Shown here: positions 28,391 through 37,806 of the stretch, piece after piece
How positions within the stretch are numbered: the stretch's first letter is position 1
Layout of the letters: each line of letters starts with the position of its first letter
Origin: Bradyrhizobium archetypum
Lineage (GTDB): Bacteria; Pseudomonadota; Alphaproteobacteria; Rhizobiales; Xanthobacteraceae
DNA: 64,000 nucleotides
Reading direction: 5' to 3'
NCBI RefSeq assembly: GCF_013114835.1
Contig: NZ_JAAVLW010000003.1
Span: 682,001 to 746,000 of the forward strand
Position numbers and translations under genes: made by a program
The notes under the pieces: model-generated
What the model was told of the DNA's origin: nothing
Databases searched by the model: none
The model's input: only the letters and a program-made list of their open reading frames with translations

Positions 28391-29917
28391 ATGACCCTTA
28401 TCACTATCCGCAATCTCGGCGTCACGCTGAACGCCCCGCTGTTTTCCCGGCTGAATCTCGTCGTCAATGCCGGTGACCGTATCGGGCTCGTCGCGGCGAA
28501 TGGGCGCGGCAAATCGACGTTGCTGCGTTGCATCGCAGGCTCGATGGAGCCAGGAGAGGGTGAAATCACCCGATCACGAGGGCTGACCATCGGTCATGTC
28601 GAGCAGGATGTGCCCTCGGCGCTGATGGATAGGCCGTTTGATACGGTGGTGCTCGAGGCGCTACCCGTCGAACGCCGGGCGAGCGAAAGCTGGAGGGTCG
28701 GCTTTGTCCTGGAGTCGCTGGAGGTACCTGAGGCATTGCGACGGAGGCCGCTGAAGCAACTGAGCGGCGGCTGGCAGCGGATTGCCATGCTTGCCCGCGT
28801 CGCGGTGACCGAGGCCAACCTGTTGCTGCTCGACGAGCCGACCAACCATTTGGATCTCGCGCGGATCGTTCGGCTCGAAAATTGGCTGAATGCGCTGCCG
28901 CGCGATATGCCGGTCATCATTTCGAGCCATGACAGGGCCTTTCTCGACGCAACCACGAACCGCACGGTATTTTTGCGACCCGAGCAGTCACAAATGTTTT
29001 CCCTGCCCTACACGCGGGCTCGCGCCGCGCTTGGCGAGATCGATGCATCGGACCAACGGCGCTACCAACGTGACGCAAAGGCGGCCCAGCAGCTTCGCCA
29101 GCAGGCTGCAAGGCTCAACAATATCGGCGTCAATTCCGGCAGCGACCTTCTGCTGCAAAAGACCAGGCAACTGAAGAGCCGGGCGGAGAGGTTGGAAGAC
29201 GCGGCGAAACCCGCGCATCTGGAGCGATCCGCAGGCACGATCAAGCTGGCCAATCGCGGAACGCATGCCAAGGTGCTGATTGCGCTGGACGATGCCGCCG
29301 TCGCTGCGCCGCACGGCAGATTGCTGTTCAAGACCGGCAAGCAGTTCGTCTGCAAGGGAGACCGGATTGTCCTTTTGGGACCGAACGGGGCCGGCAAGAG
29401 CCGGCTTGTCGCGATGCTGCGTCAGGCGATCGAAAATCCGGAAGCCGTGCAGGCCGGCATCAAGGTCACGCAATCGCTCGCTCTCGGCTATTGCGGACAG
29501 GATCTTGCCGATCTTGCTGATGCCGACACGCCGATGCACACGATCGTCAGCCGGTTCGACGTTGGCGATCAGCGGGCGCGCGCATTGCTCGCCGGCGCAG
29601 GCTTGTCGGTTGCGATGCAGGGCCATCCGATCGGCCGGCTGTCCGGCGGACAGAAGGCGCGTCTCGGCATGCTTTTGCTGCGGCTTGCCCAGCCAAACTT
29701 CTATCTGCTCGATGAGCCGACCAATCACCTGGACATCGAGGGGCAGGAAGCGCTGGAAGATGAGTTACTGGAGCATCAGGCAAGCTGCCTGCTGGTTTCA
29801 CACGATCGCAACTTCGTACGAGCGATAGGAAACCGGTTCTGGCTGATCGAGAAAAGGCAATTGGTGGAACTGGAAGGGCCGGAACACTTGTTCGCATCGA
29901 TCGGCGCAGCCGGGTAG
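28391..29917 (+). CDS. ABC-F family ATPase
   Basis: A 508-residue soluble protein with two ABC ATPase domains and no membrane segment. Domain 1 has GLVAANGRGKSTLL, LSGGWQRIAMLARVA and LLLLDEPTNHLDL; domain 2 has LGPNGAGKSRLV, LSGGQKARLGMLLL and LLDEPTNHLDIEG. The linker between them is basic, as in ribosome-binding ABC-F proteins. Members of the family act on stalled ribosomes or give antibiotic resistance; which applies here is unknown. The start at 28391 is preceded by AGGGAAC. Confidence 0.92.
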   Translation: MTLITIRNLGVTLNAPLFSRLNLVVNAGDRIGLVAANGRGKSTLLRCIAGSMEPGEGEITRSRGLTIGHVEQDVPSALMDRPFDTVVLEALPVERRASESWRVGFVLESLEVPEALRRRPLKQLSGGWQRIAMLARVAVTEANLLLLDEPTNHLDLARIVRLENWLNALPRDMPVIISSHDRAFLDATTNRTVFLRPEQSQMFSLPYTRARAALGEIDASDQRRYQRDAKAAQQLRQQAARLNNIGVNSGSDLLLQKTRQLKSRAERLEDAAKPAHLERSAGTIKLANRGTHAKVLIALDDAAVAAPHGRLLFKTGKQFVCKGDRIVLLGPNGAGKSRLVAMLRQAIENPEAVQAGIKVTQSLALGYCGQDLADLADADTPMHTIVSRFDVGDQRARALLAGAGLSVAMQGHPIGRLSGGQKARLGMLLLRLAQPNFYLLDEPTNHLDIEGQEALEDELLEHQASCLLVSHDRNFVRAIGNRFWLIEKRQLVELEGPEHLFASIGAAG

Positions 29918-30034
29918 AGCGACGGCAGCCCGGTTCTTTTTGCGACTTGATCGATTTCCAGGAGCGACATCCACTTTTGGCCATCATACGCTTGTGTAGT
30001 GAAACCAAGGTTCTCTGCAAGTCACCCATAGCGT

Positions 30035-31504
30035 ATGGCGGACTACGATCTCGCGATCATTGGCGGCGGGTTGAACGGCGTCAGCATCGCGCGGGACGCC
30101 GCCGGACGTGGCTTGCGCGTCATCCTCTTGGAGCAGGGCGATCTCGGCGCGGGCGCCTCGTCGGCCTCGCCGCGGCTGATCCACGGCGATCTCGCGGGGC
30201 TGGAGCGCCGGCATTTTCTGCGTGTTCGTACGGCGCTCACCGAGCGCGACGTCTGGCTCAGGAACGCACCGCATGTGGTGCGCCCGATGCGCTTTGCCAT
30301 CCCTGCCCATTCGCAGGAGCGTCCGGAATGGCAGTTGCGCTCGTGGCTGCTGCTCTACGATCGGTTGGCCTCGCGCAGCGGTCTGCCGGCCTCGGCGACT
30401 GTCGACGTCACGCATCATCCGATCGGCAACGCGCTGAAGCGGCCGTTCGGCACCGCCTTCGAGTATTCCGACTGTGTCGTCGACGATTCGCGCCTGGTGG
30501 TGCTCACGGCCGTCGATGCTGCGGCGCGCGGCGCCGTGATTCGCACCGGCGCACGCTGCAGCCGGGCCGAACGCGGCAAGGAATGGCGCCTGGTGACGAT
30601 CGATCGCGGCTATCGCCAGGTGATGACGGCAAGGGCTGTCGCCAACGCGACCGGCGCCTGGACGTCGTCCGTCGCCGAGATGGTGTTGCGCGTGCCGCCG
30701 CCGAAAGTTGCCGCGATGCAGATGAGCCAGATCGTCGTCCGCCGCCTGTTCGACAGCGACAACATCTATGTGTTCCAGAACAGCGACGGGCGGCTGATTT
30801 TCGCGAGCCCCTATGAACGCGACTTTACGCTGATCGGCACCGCCAGCCATGCCTTCAGGGGCGATCCCGCCATCGTTGCGATGGCGGCCGGTGACGTCGC
30901 CTATCTCTGCGATGCGGCGAACCGCTATTTTCGCGAACGGATCGAGACGGTCGATGTGGTGCGTACGCTTTCCGGGGCCAACATGGTGCCGAGCCCGGCG
31001 AGCGGGCGATATCCGCGCGACGGCGCGATCACGCTGGACGACGGGCGCGGCAAGGCGCCGCTAATCACGATTTTCGGCGGCGACGTCACAACCGCGCGGC
31101 TACGCGCGGAGAGGGCGGTTTCGGAGCTGACGCCGTTCTATCCGATGTCGCCGCGCTGGACCGCGAAGGCGCCGCTGCCCGGCGGCGATTTTGCCTGGGA
31201 CCGCTTCGACAACGAAATCGAAGACGTACGCGAGCGCTGGCGGTTTCTCAGCGAGGATCAGGCGAGGCGCTTGGTTGCTGCCTATGGGACGAACGCCAAG
31301 GAGATCCTCGGCGACGCCAGAGAGCGTAGCCACCTCGGCCCGGCCTTCGGACCGGAATTGACCGCCGCCGAAGTGCGTTATCTCATGAGCAAGGAATGGG
31401 CGAGATTTCCGGACGACGTCCTGTGGCGTCGCTCGAAACTCGGCCTTACCATGTCGCCGTCCGACCGCGAGGCACTGGCGGCGTTCATGGCGGCGTCCGT
31501 GTGA
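30035..31504 (+). CDS. glpD: FAD-dependent glycerol-3-phosphate dehydrogenase-like protein
   Basis: A 489-residue membrane-associated flavoprotein that would oxidise glycerol-3-phosphate to dihydroxyacetone phosphate and feed electrons to quinone. The N-terminus is the FAD motif [22 protein letters not shown]. The segments [32 protein letters not shown] and NATGAWTSS follow the GlpD pattern. The C-terminal domain has [26 protein letters not shown]. No glpK, glpR or glycerol transporter is next to it, so its regulation cannot be read here. The class III cyclase gene follows after 16 bases. Confidence 0.9.
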   Translation: MADYDLAIIGGGLNGVSIARDAAGRGLRVILLEQGDLGAGASSASPRLIHGDLAGLERRHFLRVRTALTERDVWLRNAPHVVRPMRFAIPAHSQERPEWQLRSWLLLYDRLASRSGLPASATVDVTHHPIGNALKRPFGTAFEYSDCVVDDSRLVVLTAVDAAARGAVIRTGARCSRAERGKEWRLVTIDRGYRQVMTARAVANATGAWTSSVAEMVLRVPPPKVAAMQMSQIVVRRLFDSDNIYVFQNSDGRLIFASPYERDFTLIGTASHAFRGDPAIVAMAAGDVAYLCDAANRYFRERIETVDVVRTLSGANMVPSPASGRYPRDGAITLDDGRGKAPLITIFGGDVTTARLRAERAVSELTPFYPMSPRWTAKAPLPGGDFAWDRFDNEIEDVRERWRFLSEDQARRLVAAYGTNAKEILGDARERSHLGPAFGPELTAAEVRYLMSKEWARFPDDVLWRRSKLGLTMSPSDREALAAFMAASV

Positions 31505-31520
31505 AGGGAATGAATCGGAC

Positions 31521-32537
31521 ATGCGCCGTGCGATCAGGCCAACCATCCTCCTGGCAATCATCGGATTGCTCGCGGGTATCGCCTATCGCCACTTCATTGA
31601 CGATCCGATCGAAGCGACGCTGCCGAACTATCTCCGAAGCGCCATTCACGGCATGGGCATGACGCTGGCTGGCTGGGGCGTTCACCTCTATTTCACGTCG
31701 CGACGAAGCGAATGGATCAGCAAATGGCCGCTGCTCACGGATCTGGCCCTGCGCTCCGCGGTCATGGCCATCGTGGTTGCCGGAGCGGTGCTGAGCCTGC
31801 AGATGGCGCTTTACGAGGAATGGCTCGAGACGAAATGGCTGATCGACCAGTTTCCGTTGATCCTTGCGATTGGCTTTTTCGCGTCCCTGCTCGTTGGCTC
31901 CGCCTATGAATTGACACGGCTGGTCGGCAGCCGTGTGCTATTCAACGTGGCGCTCGGGCGATACCGAAGCCCGGTGCGGGAAGCGCGGATATTGATGTTT
32001 CTTGATCTCGCAGGTTCGACCTCGCTCGCCGAGTCGATGGGAGAACTGCGCGTGCAGGGCCTGCTCACCCGCTTCTTCTTCGACATCGACGACGCGATCG
32101 TCGCGCATGGTGGTGAGGTCCATGCCTATGTTGGCGATGAGGTGATCGTGATCTGGCCGCTCGATCACAGGATGTCGGGGGCACGCTGCATCGACTGCTT
32201 CTTCGCGATTGCCGATATTATTGCGAACAAGGCCGATTCTTATCGGCAAGAGTTCGGCATGGTGCCGAGCTTCCGCGCCGGCCTGCACGCCGGTTATGTG
32301 GTGATTAGCGAGTGCGGCAGCTCACGACGCCAGCTTGCCTATTTCGGCGATACCGTGAACGTGACGGCGCGGCTGCAGGAGCACTGCAAGGAAGTTGGCC
32401 GGAACTTGCTGGTGTCGTCCGACCTGCTGCGCCGCATGAAGCTCAAGCCGGTTTTCGCCGTCGAAGCGCTCGGCGCGGTTCGCTTGCGCGGCCGCGCGGC
32501 GGCACTCGAGGTGTTTGCCGTCGAGCGACGGATCTGA
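31521..32537 (+). CDS. Membrane-bound class III adenylate/guanylate cyclase
   Basis: A 338-residue protein with about four membrane helices (8-24, 43-58, 76-95, 111-128) and a C-terminal class III nucleotidyl cyclase domain from about 150. The two metal-binding aspartates are Asp162 (in FLDLAGST) and Asp206 ([11 protein letters not shown]). The [17 protein letters not shown] segment carries the ribose- and transition-state-binding residues. Dimerisation would form the active site. It makes cAMP or cGMP; the base specificity cannot be told from the motifs alone. It follows glpD by 16 bases and may be cotranscribed. Confidence 0.9.
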   Translation: MRRAIRPTILLAIIGLLAGIAYRHFIDDPIEATLPNYLRSAIHGMGMTLAGWGVHLYFTSRRSEWISKWPLLTDLALRSAVMAIVVAGAVLSLQMALYEEWLETKWLIDQFPLILAIGFFASLLVGSAYELTRLVGSRVLFNVALGRYRSPVREARILMFLDLAGSTSLAESMGELRVQGLLTRFFFDIDDAIVAHGGEVHAYVGDEVIVIWPLDHRMSGARCIDCFFAIADIIANKADSYRQEFGMVPSFRAGLHAGYVVISECGSSRRQLAYFGDTVNVTARLQEHCKEVGRNLLVSSDLLRRMKLKPVFAVEALGAVRLRGRAAALEVFAVERRI

Positions 32538-32551
32538 CTTGCCTCGCCTTG

Positions 32552-32763
32552 AAGCATGATGAAATTAGGTTTGCCTGCGACCACGAAGAAGGTGCGCTCG
32601 CTCTCCCGCTTGCGGGGAAGGGCTGGGGTGGGAGTGTCTCCGCGGGCGATACTGCCCGAGTCGAGAGAGCCCCCACCCGGCGCTTCGCGCGGACCTCCCC
32701 CGCAAGCGGGAGAGGTGAAGCGCGTCTGCGGCCAAATCGATCTGGCCAAAAATCATCATGCTT
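32552..32763. repeat. 212-bp palindromic intergenic repeat element
   Basis: The ends are AAGCATGATGA (32552-32562) and TCATCATGCTT (32753-32763), exact inverted copies. Inside, CTCTCCCGCTTGCGGGG (32601-32617) is matched by its exact complement at 32698-32714, and GGGTGGG/CCCACCC runs sit nearer the centre. It has no coding capacity. The right end overlaps the last base of the stop codon of the next minus-strand gene. The form fits dispersed palindromic repeats of Bradyrhizobium-type genomes. Confidence 0.82.
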
Positions 32764-34073
32764 TAGCTTCGCTGCGCTTGCCGCGACCAGGCCTCGTCAC
32801 GCGCCGAAGGCCTGCGGTCGAGCCGTGCCGAGATACGCCGGGCAGCCCTGTCGCCGTGACCAGCGCGCATATAGGCGACGATCAGCGTGTCCTCCCACAA
32901 TTCGCGCTGGGCGTGGCTGCCGCCGATCCGCGTCAGCTCGGCGAGGGCCGGTTCGAGCAGGCGGATCGCCTTTGCATTGTCGCCTTGCGCAAACGCCCGG
33001 ATGCCGCGGCAGAGGTCGATGGCAGCCTGCCCCGGCAACAGCTTGCCGTCGGCTGCACGTGCTTCGAGCTGCGCCAGTCGCGCCTCCAGCGCATTGTTGC
33101 CGGTTATCGCCGCAGCCAGCGCAAAATGAAGGTCGGCAAAGTGCGCGCCAGCTTGCGGAAAGTATTTTTCGCCATAGGCGGCGACATCGCGCCAATGCGC
33201 CTCCAGCCCTGTCTGGCCGGCCAGCGCAAGCCGCCACAGCAGCGAGGCGCCGTCGGTGAAGATGTTCAGCGGCGGATAAGGCCGGCCCGCCGGCTTGATA
33301 TGCTGCTCGTAGATCGCGAGCGCCCCGTCGAGATCGCCGGCGTCGAGCAGGGTCAGCGCGACATGCCAGGCGAGATGTCCATGCAGAAAACTCTTTCGAT
33401 CATGCGCGGGCATCCACTGCGACAGGAATTGGCGGCCCGCTGCCATATCGCCCTGCTCGAACATCGCGTGCGAGAGACCATGCGCGGTATTGGCGTTGGC
33501 CGATCGCAGCTCCATCGCGCGTTCGGACAATCTCCGGCCGATGGACAGATTTCCCGCTTCGGTGTGCGACCAGCCTAGATAGCCGAGGAACCACCAATCC
33601 TCGCCATAGTGGCTCGCGTGGCGCTCGCAGATCGCAAGTTTCGCCGCATCATGGTCGGCACGTCCGGAGAAGGCATAGAGGCCGAATGCGCCAAGCAGCA
33701 TCGACAGCACCTGCGCATCGCGGGGATATTCCTCCAGATGCGCTTCGGCGCCGCTGACAGCCAATTTCGGCTTGCCTTCGATCGCGGCGGCGATGACCTC
33801 GACATGGCCCTTTTCGCGTGATGTCGCGCCGGCGGCCAGTTCCCTGGCCTGCGCGGCAAGAGCGCGGGCATTGCCGCCTTCCATGTTGAGCTGATGCAGG
33901 CGGGCGCGGCCGACATGCGCCAGCGCAAAGGTAGGATCTTCCGCGATCGCCTTGTCGAATGCGTCCTCGGCGCCGTGCCAGGCCGACAGCATGCAGTCGA
34001 CACCCTCGCGGTAATACGCCGCGGCGCGATCCGAAGTGGTGGTCAGCGGGAGGCCATATCTGTCGCGGTTCAT
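32763..34073 (-). CDS. TPR protein of the TTC38-like family
   Basis: A 436-residue soluble protein made of helical repeats. The stretches NANTAHGLSHAMFEQGD and FLHGHLAWHVALTLLDAGDL resemble the conserved core of the TTC38 family found in bacteria and animals. There is no signal peptide. ATG 34073 (MNRDRYGLPL) was chosen because the upstream extension overlaps the promoter region and is Ser/Pro/Arg-rich. The biochemical role of this family is not established. Its end abuts the 212-bp repeat element. Confidence 0.82.
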   Translation of the reverse strand: MNRDRYGLPLTTTSDRAAAYYREGVDCMLSAWHGAEDAFDKAIAEDPTFALAHVGRARLHQLNMEGGNARALAAQARELAAGATSREKGHVEVIAAAIEGKPKLAVSGAEAHLEEYPRDAQVLSMLLGAFGLYAFSGRADHDAAKLAICERHASHYGEDWWFLGYLGWSHTEAGNLSIGRRLSERAMELRSANANTAHGLSHAMFEQGDMAAGRQFLSQWMPAHDRKSFLHGHLAWHVALTLLDAGDLDGALAIYEQHIKPAGRPYPPLNIFTDGASLLWRLALAGQTGLEAHWRDVAAYGEKYFPQAGAHFADLHFALAAAITGNNALEARLAQLEARAADGKLLPGQAAIDLCRGIRAFAQGDNAKAIRLLEPALAELTRIGGSHAQRELWEDTLIVAYMRAGHGDRAARRISARLDRRPSARDEAWSRQAQRS

Positions 34074-34107
34074 TGTTCGTCTCTGGAGCGCGATGCCACC
34101 GTCACGT

Positions 34108-34608
34108 CTAGAATTCGAGCTTGTCACGGACGGCGTCGATGCCTGCTTTGGCGCAGGCCTCATCCGCGTCGCCGCCGGGACCGCCGGAGACGCCGACAGC
34201 GCCGAGCAGTGAGCCGGCCGCTTCAACTGTCACCCCACCGCCGAGGGTGACGGCGCCGGGCAGATGCCGGATCCCGGCTTGCATCATGCCGGGCTGGCTG
34301 ATGGCGTTGAGTTCGGTTGTACTGGTGCGAAAACTGGCCGCAGTCCAGGCCTTGCCCGAAGCTGTCGATACGGTGTGTGGGCCCGCGAAGCGGTCGCGCA
34401 GCAAGACCTGCGTGATGCCGAAGCGGTCGACGACGGCGACGGTCACCTGAAAGCCGCGTTTTTGGCAATCCGCCAGCGTCGCGCGCGCCAGGTCGAGCGC
34501 CAGCTCAGGACTCAGCGACTTGTAGGTTACGACGGCCTCCTGTGCGGCGGCCGAGCTGGCGAGCAGGGAAGAGATCGTCGCCGCTGCCAGCAAACTCCGA
34601 ACATTCAT
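34108..34608 (-). CDS. Exported GlcG/HbpS-like heme-binding family protein (DUF336)
   Basis: A 166-residue protein with a signal peptide (SLLAAATISSLLASSAAAQ) and the GlcG/HbpS fold: ALDLARATLADCQKRGFQVTVAVVDRFG, then GKAWTAASFRTSTTEL and the glycine-rich HLPGAVTLGGGVTVE and GAVGVSGGPGGDADE. Some members bind heme; others are of unknown role. GGGAGG lies 5 bases upstream of ATG 34608. It follows the same strand as the TTC38-like gene with a 34-bp gap, so the two could be cotranscribed. Confidence 0.85.
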   Translation of the reverse strand: MNVRSLLAAATISSLLASSAAAQEAVVTYKSLSPELALDLARATLADCQKRGFQVTVAVVDRFGITQVLLRDRFAGPHTVSTASGKAWTAASFRTSTTELNAISQPGMMQAGIRHLPGAVTLGGGVTVEAAGSLLGAVGVSGGPGGDADEACAKAGIDAVRDKLEF

Positions 34609-34759
34609 CAAATCCCTCCCGATCATTCCTATCACGCTTGGGTGGCCGGCTCTTTTTTGAACTCCGAACCTTACCAGAGACCGGAGTTGCATCCAGAATA
34701 TTGTGGCTGCTTGTTCCGGGCCGGTTGAGCGGATGGCGATCCGCCGCTAGCGTGCGGCC

Positions 34760-35965
34760 ATGACGGCGCAGGCAAATGGCATAAGCGGGCAATCGCCTGA
34801 AATCGAGGCGGCGAAAATCAATATGGCTGTAGCGCACGCTACGCCGGTGGTGCCGGCCGAGGACCTGCCGCTGCTCCGCATCGAAGGGGTGTCGAAGAAC
34901 TTCGGCACCTTCCGCGCGGTGGACCGCCTCTCGCTCGACATCGGGGCCGGCGAGTTCTTTGCACTGCTCGGCCCGAGCGGCTGCGGCAAGACCACGCTGC
35001 TCAGAATGCTGGCCGGCTTCGAGACGCCTGATGAGGGCCGCATCCTGCTAGGCGGCCGCGATATCGCGCCGGTGCTGCCGCACGAGCGCCCTGTCAACAT
35101 GATGTTCCAGAACTACGCGCTGTTTCCGCATCTGTCGGTCTGGGACAACATCGCGTTCGGCCTGAAGCGCGCCGGGATGGCGGGCGCCGCCATCGATACG
35201 CGCGTGGGCGAGATGGTCGCGCTGGTCAAGCTCGATGGGCTAGAGAAGCGAAAGCCCGATCAGCTTTCCGGCGGCCAGCGACAGCGCGTGGCGCTGGCGC
35301 GCTCGCTGGCGCGACGGCCCAAGGTCCTGCTGCTGGATGAGCCCTTGGCCGCGCTCGACAAGAAGCTGCGTGAAAGCACGCAACAGGAACTGATGGAGCT
35401 GCAGCGCCGCCTCGGCATGACCTTCATCGTCGTCACCCACGACCAGGAAGAGGCGATGACGATGGCGAACCGGATCGGCGTCATGAATGCCGGCCGGCTC
35501 GAGCAGGTCGCGACCCCGCGCGACCTTTACGAGGTGCCCGTCTCGCGCTGGGTCGCCGGGTTCGTCGGAGACATCAATTTGTTCGATGGCGAAGTCGCCT
35601 CGCACGAGCAACATCGCGTGAGAATTGCGACCCGTGACGGCGGAATCATCGCGGTCGCGGAGCCGCGCCGGATGGTTGCCAAGACCGTCGTCGCGGTCGC
35701 GATCCGTCCCGAGAAGGTGAAGCTGTCGCGCCGCGGCCCGGAATCGGACGCAGTCAATTCGCAGGCAATCAACCGCCTCGACGGCGTCATCACCGATGTC
35801 AGCTATCTCGGCGGCTCGACCGTGTACAAGATCCGGCTCGATTCCGGCGCGGTGGTGCGTTCGTCGATGGCCAATACCGCCCGGCTTGAGATCGACACCT
35901 TGAGCGCCGGCCAGCGCGTGGTGGCGTGGTTCTCGCCAGACGATTGCGTGGTGCTGGAGAAATGA
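34760..35965 (+). CDS. potA: Polyamine-type ABC transporter ATPase (PotA-like)
   Basis: A 401-residue ATPase of the spermidine/putrescine importer group. Walker A is LLGPSGCGKTTLLRMLAG, the signature is LSGGQRQRVALARSLAR, and Walker B is VLLLDEPLAALDKKLRE. The Q-loop reads NMMFQNYALFPH and the switch His is in VVTHDQEEAM. The last 120 residues form a TOBE regulatory domain (AIRPEKVKLSRR). The first 35 residues are extra and variable. The stop overlaps the next start (ATGA). No binding-protein gene is in the operon. Confidence 0.93.
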   Translation: MTAQANGISGQSPEIEAAKINMAVAHATPVVPAEDLPLLRIEGVSKNFGTFRAVDRLSLDIGAGEFFALLGPSGCGKTTLLRMLAGFETPDEGRILLGGRDIAPVLPHERPVNMMFQNYALFPHLSVWDNIAFGLKRAGMAGAAIDTRVGEMVALVKLDGLEKRKPDQLSGGQRQRVALARSLARRPKVLLLDEPLAALDKKLRESTQQELMELQRRLGMTFIVVTHDQEEAMTMANRIGVMNAGRLEQVATPRDLYEVPVSRWVAGFVGDINLFDGEVASHEQHRVRIATRDGGIIAVAEPRRMVAKTVVAVAIRPEKVKLSRRGPESDAVNSQAINRLDGVITDVSYLGGSTVYKIRLDSGAVVRSSMANTARLEIDTLSAGQRVVAWFSPDDCVVLEK

Positions 35966-36876
35966 GCGCGCGCCGCATCTTCGCGCAGCCGGCGCGCTAC
36001 GCCGCCATCGCGCCCTATCTGTGGATGGTGCTGTTCTTCCTGGTGCCGTTCGGCTTCGTGCTGAAGATCAGCCTGTCGCAGACCGCGATCGCGCAGCCGC
36101 CCTATGTTCCGGTGTTCGATCTCAGCGAAGGCTGGGCGGCGATCAAGGAAGCCTTCGCGCAATTGTCCCTCGACAATTTCAAGCTGCTGACCTCGGACAG
36201 TCTCTACATCGGCTCCTATCTGCGGAGCCTCGTCGTCGCCGTGACGTCGACGCTGATGCTGCTCCTGATCGGCTATCCCATCGCCTATGGCATGGCGCGG
36301 CTGCCGCAACGCTGGCAGCCGATTGCGATGATGCTGGTGATCGTGCCGTTCTGGACCTCGTTTCTGATCCGCATCTATGCCTGGATCAATATCCTCCAGC
36401 ACGACGGCCTGCTTAATCAAGCGCTGCTGGCGCTGCGCGTGGTCTCGGCGCCGGTGGTGTGGCTCTCGACCGATACCGCAATGTATATCGGCATCGTCTA
36501 TTCCTACCTGCCGTTCATGATCCTGCCGCTCTATGCGACGCTCTCCAAGATGGATGCCTCGCTGCTTGAGGCCGCAGCCGATCTCGGCGCATCGCCGCGG
36601 CGGGCGTTCTGGCTCGTGACGTTTCCGCTGTCGTTGTCCGGCGTCGGTGCCGGCGCGCTGTTATGCTTCATCCCGATCGTCGGCGAGTTCGTGATCCCCG
36701 ATCTGCTGGCGGGCTCAGGCTCGATGATGATCGGCCAGACGCTGTGGCTCGAATTCTTCACCAACAAGGACTGGCCGGTCGCGGCTGCGGCCGCTGTCGC
36801 GTTGCTGGTGCTGCTGGTGCCACCGTTGTTGCTGTACGACCGGCTGCAGCGCCGCGCCCTGGCGGAAGGTAAGTGA
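35962..36876 (+). CDS. potB: Polyamine-type ABC permease (PotB-like)
   Basis: A 304-residue permease with six predicted membrane helices. The EAA loop, which docks on the ATPase, reads LLEAAADLGASPRRAFWLVTFPLS. VPFWTSFLIRIYAW is typical of PotB. ATG 35962 overlaps the potA stop by 4 bases, and its own stop overlaps the potC start. The cargo is not certain without the binding protein. Confidence 0.92.
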   Translation: MSARRIFAQPARYAAIAPYLWMVLFFLVPFGFVLKISLSQTAIAQPPYVPVFDLSEGWAAIKEAFAQLSLDNFKLLTSDSLYIGSYLRSLVVAVTSTLMLLLIGYPIAYGMARLPQRWQPIAMMLVIVPFWTSFLIRIYAWINILQHDGLLNQALLALRVVSAPVVWLSTDTAMYIGIVYSYLPFMILPLYATLSKMDASLLEAAADLGASPRRAFWLVTFPLSLSGVGAGALLCFIPIVGEFVIPDLLAGSGSMMIGQTLWLEFFTNKDWPVAAAAAVALLVLLVPPLLLYDRLQRRALAEGK

Positions 36877-37691
36877 TGGCACCGCGGATCGGCCGAATGT
36901 CGCGCTTCAACATCACCGCGCTCGTGCTCGGGATGGCGTTTCTGTACCTGCCGATCGTGATCTTGGTGATCTATTCCTTCAACGCCTCGCGGCTGGTCAC
37001 GGTGTGGGGCGGCTGGTCGCTGCGCTGGTACCAGGAATTCTTCAACGATCGCGCCATGCTGGATGCGGCCTGGATGAGCCTGCGGGTCGCCGCGCTCTCG
37101 GCCACGATCGCGACCCTGCTCGGCACGCTCGCCGCCGTCGGGCTGGTGCGCGGCGAGCGCTTCCGCGGGCGGGCGCTGTTTTCCGGCATGCTCTACGCGC
37201 CGCTGGTGATGCCGGAGGTGATCTCCGGGCTTTCGCTGCTCTTGTTGTTCGTGGCGCTGAACGCCGAACGCGGCTTCTGGACCGTGACGATCGCTCATAC
37301 CACGCTGACCATGTGTTTCGTCACCGTGGTGGTGCAGTCCCGCCTCGCCTCGCTCGACCGCAGCCTGGAGGAAGCCGCGATGGATCTCGGTTGCGATCCG
37401 GTGCAGGCCTTTCTTCGGGTGACGCTACCCCTGATCGTTCCCGCGATCGCCGCCGGCTGGATGCTGGCGTTCACGCTTTCGCTTGACGATGTCGTGATCG
37501 CAAGCTTCACCACCGGCCCCGGCTCGGCGACGCTGCCGATCCGGATCTATTCCGAGGTGCGGCTGGGCGTAAAGCCCGAAATCAACGCGATCTGCACCAT
37601 GGTGATCGCGCTGATTGCGGTCGTGATCGTGATCGCCTCGCTCGCCTCGAAGCTGTCGAGTTCGCAAGGCGAGAGCGCGGCGCCGCTGTAG
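36876..37691 (+). CDS. potC: Polyamine-type ABC permease (PotC-like)
   Basis: A 271-residue permease with six membrane helices. It begins with LYLPIVILVIYSFNAS and has the EAA loop EEAAMDLGCDPVQAFLRVTLP. SLDDVVIASFTTGPGSATLPIRIYSEVRLGVKPEINA is the PotC C-terminal signature region (seen in parts). The ATG at 36876 shares its A with the potB TGA; a GTG one codon upstream is also possible. It ends the potABC operon, followed by a palindromic repeat. Confidence 0.92.
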   Translation: MAPRIGRMSRFNITALVLGMAFLYLPIVILVIYSFNASRLVTVWGGWSLRWYQEFFNDRAMLDAAWMSLRVAALSATIATLLGTLAAVGLVRGERFRGRALFSGMLYAPLVMPEVISGLSLLLLFVALNAERGFWTVTIAHTTLTMCFVTVVVQSRLASLDRSLEEAAMDLGCDPVQAFLRVTLPLIVPAIAAGWMLAFTLSLDDVVIASFTTGPGSATLPIRIYSEVRLGVKPEINAICTMVIALIAVVIVIASLASKLSSSQGESAAPL

Positions 37692-37698
37692 CAACCCC

Positions 37699-37800
37699 GT
37701 CATTCCGCGGCGATGTGAAACATCGAACTATGGTGCGCAATTGCGCACCTGAGAATCTCGAGATTCCGGGTCTGGTGCTATCGCACCATCCCGGAATGAC
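37699..37800. repeat. 102-bp palindromic repeat between convergent ABC operons
   Basis: The ends GTCATTCCG and CGGAATGAC are inverted copies. Within lie four hairpins: CGATGT-gaa-ACATCG (37711-37725), the 18-bp palindrome GGTGCGCAATTGCGCACC (37732-37749), the 14-bp palindrome GAATCTCGAGATTC (37753-37766), and ATTCCGGG...CCCGGAAT enclosing GGTGC-TATC-GCACC (37763-37797). It sits between the stops of potC and the sugar permease gene. This ordered set of hairpins matches a repeat style frequent in Bradyrhizobium and Rhodopseudomonas and may act as a bidirectional terminator. Confidence 0.82.
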
Positions 37801-37806
37801 AGCGCA

